NCBI GenBank assembly: GCA_950097015.1
Contig: CATNEN010000011.1
Location: 5,544,001 to 5,608,000 of the forward strand
DNA length: 64,000 bases
Direction: 5' to 3'
DNA from: Macrostomum hystrix
Lineage: Eukaryota > Platyhelminthes > Macrostomidae
Shown: in pieces, positions 21,601 through 33,559 of the stretch
Layout: the number at the start of each line of letters is the position of its first letter
Numbering within the stretch: position 1 is the stretch's first letter
Translations under genes and position numbers: made by a program
Notes under the pieces: model-generated
What the model saw: the letters and a program-made list of their open reading frames with translations, nothing else
Told to the model about the DNA's origin: nothing
Database searches by the model: none

Positions 21601-24600
21601 CAGATGGTAGGTTAGTAGAGCAGACAGATGGTAGGTGAGCAGAGTAGACTGAGGGTAGGTTAGCAGAGTAGACAGAGGGTAAGTTAGAAGAGTAGACTGA
21701 GGGTAGGTTAGCAGAGTAGACTGAGGGTAGGTTAGCAGAGTAGACTGAGGGTAGTTTAGTATAGCAGACAGATGGTAGGTTAGTAGAGTAGACTGAGGGT
21801 AGGTTAGTAGAGCAGACAGATGGTAGGTTAATAGAGCAGACAGATGGTAGGTTAGTGGAGTAGACAGATGGTAGGTTAGTAGAGCAGACAGATGGTAGGT
21901 TAGTAGAGCAGACAGATGGTAGGTTAGTGGAGTAGACAGATAGTAGGTTAGTAGAGCAGACAGATGGTAGGTTAGTAGAGTAGACTGAGGGTAGGTTAGT
22001 GGAGTAGACAGATGGTAGGTTAGTAGAGCAGACAGATGGTAGGTTAGTAGAGCAGACAGATGGTAGGTTAGTAGAGCAGACAGAGGGTAGGTTAGTAGAG
22101 CAGACAGATGGTAGGTTAGTATAGCAGACAGATGGTAGGTTAGTAGAGCAGACAGATGGTAGGTTAGTAGAGCAGACAGATGGTAGGTTAGTAGAGCAGA
22201 CAGATGGTAGGTTAGTAGAGCAGACAGATGGTAGGTTAGTAGAGCAGACAGATGGTAGGTTAGTAGAGCAGACAGAGGCTTTATTAGCAGAGTAGACGGA
22301 GGGTAGGTTAGTAGAGTAGACAGATGGTAGGTTAGTAGAGTAGACAGATGGTAGGTTAGTAGAGTAGACAGATGGTAGGTTAGTAGAGTAGACAGATGGT
22401 AGGTTAGTAGAGTAGACAGATGGTAGGTTAGTAGAGTAGACAGATGGTAGGTTAGTAGAGCAGACAGATGGTAGGTTAGTAGAGCAGACAGATGGTAGGT
22501 TAGTAGAGTAGACAGAGGCTTTATTAGCAGAGTAGACGGAGGGTAGGTTAGTAGAGTAGACAGATGGTAGGTTAGTAGAGCAGACAGATGGTAGGTTAGT
22601 AGAGCAGACAGATGGTAGGTTAGTACAGCAGACAGATGGTAGGTTAGTAGAGCAGACAGATGGTAGGTTAGTAGAGCAGACAGATGGTAGGTTAGTAGAG
22701 CAGACAGATGGTAGGTTAGTAGAGTAGACAGAGGCTTTATTAGCAGAGTAGACGGAGGGTAGGTTAGTAGAGTAGACAGATGGTAGGTTAGTAGAGCAGA
22801 CAGATGGTAGGTTAATAGAGTAGACAGATGGTAGGTTAGTAGAGCAGACAGATGGTAGGTTAGTAGAGCAGACAGATGGTAGGTTAGTAGAGCAGACAGA
22901 TGGTAGGTTAGTAGAGCAGACAGATGGTAGGTTAATAGAGCAGACAGATGGTAGGTTAGTAGAGCAGACAGATGGTAGGTTAGTAGAGCAGACAGATGGT
23001 AGGTTAGTAGAGCAGACAGATGGTAGGTTAGTAGAGCAGACAGATGGTAGGTTAGTAGAGCAGACAGATGGTAGGTTAGTAGAGCAGACAGATGGTAGGT
23101 TAGTAGAGCAGACAGATGGTAGGTTAGTAGAGCAGACAGATGGTAGGTTAGTAGAGTAGACAGAGGCTTTATTAGCAGAGTAGACGGAGGGTAGGTTAGT
23201 AGAGTAGACAGATGGTAGGTTAGTAGAGCAGACAGATGGTAGGTTAGTAGAGCAGACAGATGGTAGGTTAATAGAGCAGACAGATGGTAGGTTAGTAGAG
23301 CAGACAGATGGTAGGTTAGTAGAGCAGACAGATGGTAGGTTAGTAGAGCAGACAGATGGTAGGTTTGTAGAGCAGACAGATGGTAGGTTAGTAGAGCAGA
23401 CAGATGGTAGGTTAGTAGAGCAGACAGATGGTAGGTTAGTAGAGTAGACAGAGGCTTTATTAGCAGAGTAGACGGAGGGTAGGTTAGTAGAGTAGACAGA
23501 TGGTAGGTTAGTAGAGCAGACAGATGGTAGGTTAGTAGAGCAGACAGATGGTAGGTTAATAGAGCAGACAGATGGTAGGTTAGTAGAGCAGACAGATGGT
23601 AGGTTAGTAGAGCAGACAGATGGTAGGTTAGTAGAGCAGACAGATGGTAGGTTAGTAGAGCAGACAGATGGTAGGTTAGTAGAGCAGACAGATGGTAGGT
23701 TAGTAGAGCAGACAGATGGTAGGTTAGTAGAGCAGACAGATGGTAGGTTAGTAGAGCAGACAGATGGTAGGTTAGTAGAGCAGACAGATGGTAGGTTAGT
23801 AGAGCAGACAGATGGTAGGTTAGTAGAGCAGACAGATGGTAGGTTAGTAGAGCAGACAGATGGTAGGTTAGTAGAGCAGACAGATGGTAGGTTAGTAGAG
23901 CAGACAGATGGTAGGTTAGTAGAGCAGACAGATGGTAGGTTAGTAGAGCAGACAGAGGCTTTATTAGCAGAGTAGACGGAGGGTAGGTTAGTAGAGTAGA
24001 CAGATGGTAGGTTAGTAGAGTAGACAGATGGTAGGTTAGTAGAGTAGACAGATGGTAGGTTAGTAGAGTAGACAGATGGTAGGTTAGTAGAGCAGACAGA
24101 TGGTAGGTTAGTAGAGCAGACAGATGGTAGGTTAGTAGAGCAGACAGATGGTAGGTTAGTAGAGCAGACAGATGGTAGGTTAGTAGAGCAGACAGATGGT
24201 AGGTTAGTAGAGCAGACAGATGGTAGGTTAGTAGAGCAGACAGATGGTAGGTTAGTAGAGCAGACAGATGGTAGGTTAGTAGAGCAGACAGATGGTAGGT
24301 TAGTAGAGCAGACAGATGGTAGGTTAGTAGAGCAGACAGATGGTAGGTTAGTAGAGCAGACAGATGGTAGGTTAGTAGAGCAGACAGATGGTAGGTTAGT
24401 AGAGCAGACAGATGGTAGGTTAGTAGAGCAGACAGATGGTAGGTTAGTAGAGCAGACAGATGGTAGGTTAGTAGAGCAGACAGATGGTAGGTTAGTAGAG
24501 CAGACAGATGGTAGGTTAGTAGAGTAGACAGAGGGTAGGTTAGTAGAGTAGACAGGAGGGTAGGTTAGTAGAGTAGACAGATGGTAGGTTAGTAGAGCAG

Positions 24601-27600
24601 ACAGATGGTAGGTTAGTAGAGCAGACAGATGGTAGGTTAGTAGAGCAGACAGATGGTAGGTTAGTAGAGCAGACAGATGGTAGGTTAGTAGAGCAGACAG
24701 ATGGTAGGTTAGTAGAGCAGACAGATGGTAGGTTAGTAGAGCAGACAGATGGTAGGTTAGTAGAGCAGACAGATGGTAGGTTAGTAGAGCAGACAGATGG
24801 TAGGTTAGTAGAGCAGACAGATGGTAGGTTAGTAGAGCAGACAGATGGTAGGTTAGTAGAGCAGACGATGGTAGGTTAGTAGAGTAGACAGATGGTAGGT
24901 TAGTAGAGCAGACAGATGGTAGGTTAGTAGAGCAGACAGATGGTAGGTTAGTAGAGCAGACAGATGGTAGGTTAGTAGAGCAGACAGATGGTAGGTTAGT
25001 AGAGCAGACAGATGGTAGGTTAGTAGAGCAGACAGATGGTAGGTTAGTAGAGCAGACAGATGGTAGGTTAGTAGAGCAGACAGATGGTAGGTTAGTAGAG
25101 CAGACAGATGGTAGGTTAGTAGAGCAGACAGATGGTAGGTTAGTAGAGCAGACAGATGGTAGGTTAGTAGAGCAGACAGATGGTAGGTTAGTAGAGCAGA
25201 CAGATGGTAGGTTAGTAGAGCAGACAGATGGTAGGTTAGTAGAGCAGACAGATGGTAGGTTAGTAGAGCAGACAGATGGTAGGTTAGTAGAGCAGACAGA
25301 TGGTAGGTTAGTAGAGCAGACAGATGGTAGGTTAGTAGAGCAGACAGATGGTAGGTTAGTAGAGCAGACAGATGGTAGGTTAGTAGAGCAGACAGATGGT
25401 AGGTTAATAGAGCAGACAGATGGTAGGTTAGTAGAGCAGACAGATGGTAGGTTAGTAGAGCAGACAGATGGTAGGTTAGTAGAGCAGACAGATGGTAGGT
25501 TAGTAGAGCAGACAGATGGTAGGTTAGTAGAGCAGACAGATGGTAGGTTAGTAGAGCAGACAGATGGTAGGTTAGTAGAGCAGACAGATGGTAGGTTAGT
25601 AGAGTTGTGACTGGCGGCAAAAAAACACTAATACAGGCGTGTTTTTTTCTGCTCACAAATAGAATTTGAATCGCATTTCTTTATATTCAGGAACAGGCAG
25701 ACTAGCAACAAAATAGGCAAGGAAATTTTACAGATTCCTTTTTTATTGCTCAAAATTCGAGCAAAATATTTATCACAATTTATACTAATTAAGGGCTAAA
25801 GAAGAAATAGCAAAATGTGAAAAGCAACTGGAGAATTAAGAAAATTGGCCAAAACTGATAAACAGTTTTTTGTCTTCATTTCAACCTACATGGCCAGATT
25901 GTAGTGTGGAAGGAAATTGTTGAGTTGGAAAGAGAGCTTGGGCGCGTCACAGAGAGGGAGAGACAGAAGTTGCGTGTTTTATGAGCATACAGTGCCATTG
26001 TGCTGTGAGCTAAAAACACTGCTAGACTCGAGTTGAGAAAGTTGATGGTCTGTGAGAAAATTTTATGTAGCATAGCAAGGCACTGCATATTTAATTTGTT
26101 TTAATGCTTTATCAATTTTCTTCTAAATTAGGATGCAAAAAATAATCTTTTGTTTATCTGAATTCAGCGTTCTAGAAAAATCCTGGGATTTAAAACGGGG
26201 GATTTTTAACTTGAGGATTTCGGAAACGATTTAATAGAGATGACTGTCGCTTAGTTGTCCTGCAATTATGTCAACATTGGGAGGCTGTCAACAATTATCA
26301 CTGTAGGCCTTCTTGTGTGAATTCAATTTTATTCGTTAAACGAAACATACTACTGACTTAATTGCTATAAGTAGGCGAGTAATGAGTTTTTAGTAACGTT
26401 TTGTATTCGCGAATAAAAACTCCATTCGCCCACCACCCATTGAATGTCTCAGCGCCCACCTGTCGGCCCGGATTTTATCCTCGTCCCATCGAGTATCGGA
26501 CTGAGATTCCAGACTCAAGCTCAGCTCCCGGCTACACCTGCTTCCCGCTAGCCGAGCTCAACAGCGCCGAGTGTCGCAAACTTGCATCGACCACCGACTC
26601 CGTCTACCAGACCGAGGGCGGCAGCTGCGCCCAGGTGCCCAACACTGTGGACGATGTGAACAGCGCTGTAAGTAGGAAGACTTCAGAAAAATACGGGAAT
26701 TTGTTTTTTAACGAAAGTTTACGAATGTTAGCGAAAGTTAGCGAAAGTTAATGAAAGTTAGCGAATGTTAATGAAAGTTAGCGAATTTTAATGAAAGTTG
26801 GCGAATTTTAATGAAAGTTGGCGAATTTTAATGAAAGTTAGCGAATTTTAATGAAAGTTGGCGAAGGTTAACGAAAGTTAGCGAATGTTAATGAAAGTTA
26901 GCGAAGTTTAACGAAAATTAACGACGGTTGACGAAAGTTAGCGAAGGTTAACGAAAGTTAGCGAAGGTTAACGAAAGTTAGCGAAGGTTAACGGAACTTT
27001 GCGATGGTTAACGAAAGTTAGCGAAGGTTAACGAAAGTTAGCGAAGGTTAACGAAAGTTAGCGAAGGTTAACGAAAGTTAGCGAATGTTAAAGAATTTTA
27101 ACGAAAGTTAACGAATGTTAACGAAAGCTATTAAATGCGATTTTGAACGAAAGCTACGCACTCCCTCCCCAACTCCTTCCAGCTGAAGTCAGTCAATAGC
27201 AGTACAGTCCGGGCCCAGCTGCTAACAAAGTTCGCAAATACTCAGGGATTCGACAGCATCGACTCAGTCTCAGGCTTCGCTCGCGTTCTGACCGAGCAGC
27301 TTCCAGTAGGAGTGGACTCTGTGCGTTACTTCTCGCCAGCGAATCAGACAAGCACCGTAGTAGACTTGCTCTCATCCGTGTCCGCGTTTGTCTCGAAGGG
27401 TCTGTGGACTGGGGCAGCCGCTCCCAGATTGGTGGCTGGAGAAGCTACAACTGAGTCCGTCTCAGCTGGCGCTGACGAGGAAGTCAAGAAAAACATGGCG
27501 GCAGCTGCGGACGCAGTGCTTCGTGCCATAGACAGTCTGGGATTGGGGCTGCAGACCAGCGCGAGAACCAGCGAGGCGCTGTTTAACACGAACGGCATTG

Positions 27601-30600
27601 GTGAGACCTAGTTGCAGAGGAATCGTAGCAGGATCCTTATCTAGGAATTGAAGCAGGATCCTTATCTTGGAATCGTAGCAGGATCCTTATCTAGGAATCG
27701 AAGCAGGATCCTTATCTTGGAATCGTAGCAGGATCCTTATCTAGGAATCGTAGCAGGATCCTCATCTAGGAATCGTAGCAGGATCAATTGCTATAAATTT
27801 TATATCTAAATTGAAATATTTTTAGTTTGTTAACAAGAAGCGCTAAAGGTTAAATTTCAGTTAATTCGTTACATTCTCGCAGGCATGTCCTGCAGACGCC
27901 TGGCCAGTTCCACCGGTTTTTCCGCCCCGGCCCCCGGAGTCAGCCTGAAGGTGCACTACTCAGGCACCTCGGCAACCGTTGCCTTGGTTACCAGTTCGAT
28001 AGAATTGCCGAATTTATCTCGCTGGCTGCGCCCAGCTTCATCCGGCCAGCAGGTGGTGTCGCAGGTGATTCAAGCCAGCCTGTTTGCCGCTGAAGGCAAA
28101 TTAGAAGACAGCGGCTCCGCCCTGTTTCTCGTGCCGCACATGCCGGACCAGAGAAATCTACGAAATATTCGACGCCAGTGCGTCTTTGTCGACGCCAACG
28201 GTCGTCTGTCGGATCGCGGCTGCTCCGTAGTGACGCACCTTAGCAACGAGAGCAGCACAGCCTGTCTGTGTCAGCACCTCACCAGCTTCGCCGTGGTTGC
28301 CAGCCCCGGAGAGTCGTGGCAGTCGGTGGAGACTCAGCAGTTGATGTCGCGTCATGCTCAACCGCTCCGATTGCTAACCTACATCTGCCTGAGTCTGTCT
28401 ATTCTGTGCCTACTTCTCACCTGCCTGGCCTATCTGCCAATGCGACTGAAGTCGCCAAACGCTGAGAGCGCCATTGTGACATTGCACTGCGTGCACAGGG
28501 CATTGTGCGCCACCCTCATTGTCGCCCAGCTGCTGTTTCTTGTCGGCTTCGAGCGAGTTGAGTTCGGCTTGGTGCCCTGCCAGGTGCTGTCCGGCCTGAC
28601 TGTGTACAGCTTCCTGGCTGTGTTTGCCTGGCTGCTGTGCGAAGGCTTCTTGTACACACAGAGCCTGCTGGTTGTACTGCCCGGAGTTAACTCTGCGCTG
28701 GCCAAGGTGAGAACATTTTTGAGTAGCGTAGAGAGATTTAAAATATGTTTGATAGTTTACTTCGAGTGCACTATACTTTGAGTACAGTTGATTTTGAGTA
28801 CAATAGACAATTTTGAGAATAAAAGACACATTTTGAGTACAGTAGAAGATAGATTTTTAGTACAGTTAAGTTTGAGTACAGCAGATTGATATTGAGTACA
28901 GAAGATTGCTTTTGAGTACAATCGAGTAGCACAGTGAAATAGTAGAATGTTGAGTACACTATAGTAATATAGGGTATTCTAGTAGAATGTTGAGTTCAGT
29001 CGTAGAATGTTGAGTACACTAATAAAATGTTGAGTACGCTAGTAGAATTTTGAGTACACTAATATAATGTTGAGTACACTAGTAGAATGTTGAGTACACT
29101 AGTAGAATGTTAAGTACACTAGTAGAATGTTGAGTACACTAGTAGAATGTTGAGTACACTAATAGAATGTTAAGTACACTAATAGAATGTTGAGTACACT
29201 AGTAGAATGTTGAGTACACTAATAGAATGTTGAGTACACTAGTAGAATGTTGAGTACACTAATAGAATGTTGAGTACACTAGTAGAATGTTGAGTACACT
29301 AATAGAATGTTGAGTACACTAATAGAATGTTGAGTACACTAGTAGAATGTTGAGTACACTAATAGAATGTTGAGTACACTAGTAGAATGTTGAGTACACT
29401 AGTAGAATGTTGAGTACACTAGTAGAATGTTGAGTACACTAATAGAATGTTGAGTACACTAATATAATGTTGAGTACACTAATAGAATGTTGAGTACACT
29501 AATAGAATGTTGAGTACACTAGTAGAATGTTGAGTACACTAATAGAATGTTAAGTACACTTGTCGAATGTTGAGTACACTAATTAATTTGAGTAAACTAG
29601 TAGAGTTTTGATTACACCAGCAGAATTGAAGTACACAAGTAAATTTGAGTACACTAGTAGAAATAGTAGAACTTGAGTACTATATATTAGCTGAGTTTCG
29701 TAACTTTAATTTCAACATTAGCACTATTTGACCGCAGTTAAAGTTCTGGCATTACTGCCTAATCAGCTACCTGGCTCCAGCCATCATCATCGCTATCGTT
29801 GCCGGAGTACGTCGCGATCAGCTCATACAATTGAAGGCCGATCTGTCGTCAGATTCCAGCAGTCTGGAACGTCCCGCGGCATGCTGGCTATCGGAATCTC
29901 TCAGCACCAGGTGGGCCTTCCTTGGACCCATGCTGGCTGTGTGCTTGGCGAATCTGGTGCTATTCATCATCATCATGACTAGAATCAGCCGAAGAGACTT
30001 GGCTTATGCTTCGTCTTCTCACGATGAGGCTGGATCCGCTGAGCAGTTTATTCGAAGGCAGCTGAGAGTGTCACTGTCGCTGGGGGCCCTACTAGGCCTG
30101 AGCTGGTTGCTGAGTGTGCTGTTCCTGTTTGCTCAAATGGAACTGCTGCTAGCCGCAAACTATCTCTTCATATTGCTCAACGGAATGCAAGGCTGCTTCC
30201 TGTTTGTTACGCAGGTGAGTGTTTTGCTTTTTAACTTACTGCTATTGTTTTAGTCCGTTAAAATGTAGGTTATCGTTACTTTTTATTTGTTTTGTTTTAA
30301 TCATTCTGCAATCATATATTTAGTCCGTTAATTATTTATGGTTCATTAACAGTTTTTAATCCACTTATTAACGCTTATTTGCAAATTTTGTCATTATATT
30401 TAGTCTATAAAATTGTATTTGTTCGTATATTAGTATATATAGTTCGTTAATATCTACGATTCTTTAATCTAATTTTTGTTTTTAGTCCGTTAATTATCTA
30501 CAATTCGTTTTTTTTATTTGGTAAATAATTGGTAATGATTTATTGATTTAATGATTGGTCGTTTTAAGACAGTTATTTATGACTTATTCGTTAATTTTCA

Positions 30601-31417
30601 ACGATTACTAACTGTTCAATGCACTTTAAGCGGTTGCACCCTAGCGGTTACAGCGTCGGTCTCACGACTTGAAGGTCGCGGGTTCGATTCCCAACTTCAC
30701 TGGAACATTTTGTGTACTTTTAGCAAGACACATAACTCTGCATTGCTTCAGTTCACCCAGTTGTTGAATTGGTACAGGGCATCAGCTGGGGTAATTGAGG
30801 GTGGGTGTGGCGTCCCCCCAGTCCATGGACTGACACAGCCGTTCGCAGCCTTCAGCTGCTTCTGTGCTGTCGGCTGCGCATCTGATCCCTGATTCCGTTG
30901 AACAAAATTCTCCCAGGTGCTAGCCCACCAGCGCATCCACGAGTCCTGGGAGCGCTGGCTGCTGCAGAGTCGACTAACTCCCACCAAAATGCGTCTGTGG
31001 ATCGAATCCCGTCGAGCTGCACGCCTCACCGGCGGCGGCGTCGGAGGCAACGGCGGCGGTGGCAGCGGCAGCGGCTCCCAGCAGCGGCGAGGCAGTTCGG
31101 CTAGCAGCGGATTCGGCAGCGGAGCCTCCTTAAAAAGCCAGCATTGCTGCAACACATGGTGCTGCTGCTTCTGGTGCCGCTGGTCTGACGGCAACCGTGG
31201 CTTCACCAAGTCAACCTCGGGCGGTGGCCGGACCGACTCGTCGGGTGCCGAATCAGACAGACCGACGGGTCTTGGCCAGGCCCTGCCGAAGCTGGTGGGA
31301 CCAACTGAGCCGAATCTGCCGATTGGGCTTACCCAGGAGCCCATGGCCGAAGCCAAGAGTGTCCTGTTCTATGACAGCAGCTCGTGGCAGCGCTGCGGCA
31401 AGATCTCGCATTTTTAA
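18675..31417 (+). CDS. adhesion G protein-coupled receptor with N-terminal SUEL/RBL-like lectin domain (latrophilin-like)
   Basis: Eight coding exons join in frame: 18675-19018, 19119-19243, 19779-20063, 26453-26667, 27183-27600, 27883-28706, 29738-30214, 30917-31417; all junctions are GT...AG, giving 1062 residues. Order: signal peptide (LRLCNLVCLLFFWPGLA); a Cys-rich lectin-like domain (about 40-156, ending LLQLFYYCG); a Ser/Thr/Pro mucin stalk (157-251); a Cys-containing segment; an alpha-helical GAIN region; the GPS near 560-605 (CVFVDANGR, GC, CLCQHLTSFAVV); then seven membrane helices. The GPS keeps the HL/T self-cleavage site but lacks both usual Trp. Helix 4-5 loop has the family CWLS. 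The cytoplasmic tail is Gly/Ser-rich with a Cys cluster (CCNTWCCCFWC), possibly palmitoylated. It should signal at the plasma membrane; the ligand is unknown. The first exon follows TTTTCAG by three bases, so an upstream 5'UTR exon or a trans-spliced leader is likely. Confidence 0.88.
19270..19640. repeat. intron 2 minisatellite, 24-bp unit (inverted relative to intron 3)
   Basis: Units read CTAACCTACCATCTGACTGCTCTA. Reverse-complemented this is TAGAGCAGTCAGATGGTAGG..., nearly the unit of the giant array in the next intron. Later units decay to CTACTCTA...TACCATCTG variants. Confidence 0.9.
20130..25607. repeat. giant intron 3 minisatellite, 24-bp unit, about 5.5 kb
   Basis: The dominant unit is GTTAGTAGAGCAGACAGATGGTAG. 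The 5' end is richer in TAGACTGAGGGTAGG variants and the 3' end (about 24.1-25.6 kb) is nearly homogeneous, suggesting recent expansion there. A marker variant with CTTTATTAGCAGAGTAGACGG occurs eight times between 21,151 and 23,959. The minus-strand 267-residue LLTYHLSA frame over 24.9-25.7 kb is a product of the 24-bp periodicity, not a gene. Confidence 0.97.
25610..26450 (+). other. unique part of GPCR intron 3
   Basis: Non-repetitive AT-rich intron sequence between the array and exon 4. The acceptor is TGAATGTCTCAG ending at 26,452. No other feature was seen. Confidence 0.6.
26690..27135. repeat. intron 4 minisatellite, 20-bp unit
   Basis: Units GTTAGCGAAGGTTAACGAAA with GTTAGCGAATTTTAATGAAA variants fill most of GPCR intron 4. 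Confidence 0.92.
27612..27790. repeat. intron 5 minisatellite, 25-bp unit
   Basis: Seven or so units of TAGCAGGATCCTTATCTAGGAATCG lie directly after the exon 5 splice donor. Confidence 0.92.
28770..29700. repeat. intron 6 minisatellite, 20-bp unit
   Basis: Units ACTAGTAGAATGTTGAGTAC, alternating with AATAG forms, fill the intron. The edges (28,770-28,980 and 29,590-29,690) hold degraded GAGTACA-type units. Confidence 0.95.
30628..30895 (+). repeat. tRNA-derived SINE family 1, copy in GPCR intron 7
   Basis: The head reads CCTAGCGGTTACAGCGTCGG (A-box-like), then a B box GGTTCGATTCC at 30,681-30,691. The body has GCATTGCTTCAGTTCACCCAG, ATCAGCTGGGGTAATTGAGG and AGTCCATGGACTG. Same blocks occur at 45.3 kb (inverted) and 47.3 kb. 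It ends about 20 bases before the last exon. Confidence 0.85.
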
Positions 31418-31459
31418 AAGGGTCTTAAACAATTTGAGACTGTAGGTCATATGATTGAC

Positions 31460-32175
31460 ACTGATTCATAACCTAGAAGACACTGGTCTTCTACCTGTTA
31501 GACACTGGTCTTCTACCTGTTAGACACTGGTCTTCTACCTGTTAGACACTGGTCTTCTACCTATTTGACACTGGTCTTCTACCTGTTAGACACTGGTCTT
31601 CTACCTGTTAGACACTGGTCTTCTACCTATTTGACACTGGTCTCTGACCTGTTAGACACTGGTCTTCTACCTGTTAGACACTGGTCTTCTACCTATTTGA
31701 CACTGGTCTCTGACCTGTTAGACACTGGTCTTCTACCTGTTAGACACTGGTCTTCTACCTATTTGACACTGGTCTCTGACCTGTTAGACACTGGTCTTCT
31801 ACCTGTTAGACACTGGTCTTCTACCTATTTGACACTGGTCTCTGACCTGTTAGACACTGGTCTTCTACCTGTTAGACACTGGTCTCTGACCTGTTAGACA
31901 CTGGTCTCTGACCTGTTAGACACTGGTCTCTGACCTGTTAGACAATAATCTCTGACATTTTAGAAACTGGTCTCTCACCTGTTTGGCATTGGTCTCTGAC
32001 CTGTTAGACCTGTTAGACATTGGTCTCTGACCTGTTAGACCTGTTAGACATTGGTCTCTGACCTGATAGACCTGTTAGATATTGGTCTCTGACCTGTTAG
32101 ACACTAGTTTCTGACCTGTTAGACACTGGTCTCTGACCTGTTAGACACTGGTCTCTGACCTGTTAGACACTGGAC
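31460..32175. repeat. minisatellite just 3' of the GPCR stop, 22-bp unit
   Basis: Units GTTAGACACTGGTCTTCTACCT with ATTTGACACTGGTCTCTGACCT variants begin about 45 bases after the stop codon, so they are probably part of the 3'UTR. From 31,920 the units shorten and decay. Confidence 0.93.
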
Positions 32176-32179
32176 ATAA

Positions 32180-33550
32180 GTATATTATCCGTTAGACACA
32201 TAGCTCTGATCTTCAGTCTTAACCTGTTAATGATTTTGGCTTCATTGCTTGCTTGACATTGACTTTAAAATCATATTAACCATGCTTTTGTAAATGTTCT
32301 GTAAAGGTAAAGTTCAGACATTCAGGGGTGCTTTGATCTTATTTCTCACTAGTGTTAATTCTTAACTCGAGGCAAATCAAAATCTATTTTCAACGGTTGA
32401 CCCCAGTGCCGTCTGTATTTTGTTTTAATGTCTTCCAATAGGACCAATTACTACAGTCCGAACATTTTTATCCATGCAGTTATCTATGCATCGTTACTTT
32501 TTAACTGTGATTAATTCATCGAATTGATTTAATCGAATATATGCCATCACTTGCTCTGTCTTCGACATCGACTTCTTCATTTGTATTTTTCTATACATAT
32601 CGGACGACTTTTGTTTTCGTTAAGTCCTGACAGTTGTTTTTTGTTAAGAAATTGATTTGCTGTTTATTGAATCTCAATATTTACTATATGTGTAATCTCT
32701 TATGTTTTTACATTATTTTAATCTCTTAAAAGCCTTTATAGATAAATATTCACCTGTGTAACACAGAAAAAATACTTCCTTTTTTGTGCTATTTTAAAAA
32801 GTTCGTGATATGTTTTTTTCAAAATATAATTTTTCGCCTGATTATTATAAAAAAACAAAGAAAGACATATTTTTGTTTTTTTGTTTTTCGTTTTTAATAG
32901 TATTTTTAACGATAGATAAATATTTTTTCAACTATAGAAATAAAATAATAAACAATAGAATATTAGGGTAAAACCGAAAGTCATATTAAATAATAAAGTT
33001 GATCTATTTCGTTCTCTTGTGCGTGCCAAAACAGTTTGGTGCGCTTAATTTACCATTTATGGCAACAAGTGGGAATATCGATTTTATGATGAACGAGCAC
33101 ACCCACCTCACTCCCCTGACCAAATGTACACCATAATTATTACAAACTTGCTCTGGGTTAAAAATGTAATGTACATTCCCCGATTTTTCATATGTATCTT
33201 ATCTCTTGTTTTTTGCATGCACATTTAAAACGAATCGTTGAAAAAGTACGAGTCTGAAATGTCGAGGAAGTATGTTTTTCAATCACTGGGCTCTTAATTA
33301 GCAATCGATCTGCTTAGGTATAAAAAGCAGGTATAGCAGGTATGAAAATGAACTACTTATATGAAAAACTATTTTGTTTATTCGGCTTCGCAAAGAGATA
33401 ACACTGCACAGACAGGTAAACGTATGTGTAGAAAAAGTATTTATAGCAAAGAAACAAACTTTATGTAGTTTAAGAAAATAGCATCTGGGATATGGAATTT
33501 AACTATTTACTGTTTGTGCAGCTGATGTGGGTTGCTGTGAATAAGCGGTA
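32180..33550. other. AT-rich intergenic DNA, no gene seen
   Basis: No coding frame was found. AATAAA motifs near 32,939-32,950 could serve the GPCR transcript if its 3'UTR runs through the minisatellite. Confidence 0.5.
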
Positions 33551-33559
33551 GAGTCGGTT

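Noticed and set aside
24853-25656. 267-residue LLTYHLSA repeat frame
   Set aside because: It is the 24-bp intron minisatellite read on the antisense strand of the GPCR gene.
30631-30700. Possible functional tRNA gene
   Set aside because: A and B boxes are present but no complete cloverleaf with paired acceptor ends is seen, and the same head recurs joined to the same body elsewhere, so it is a SINE.
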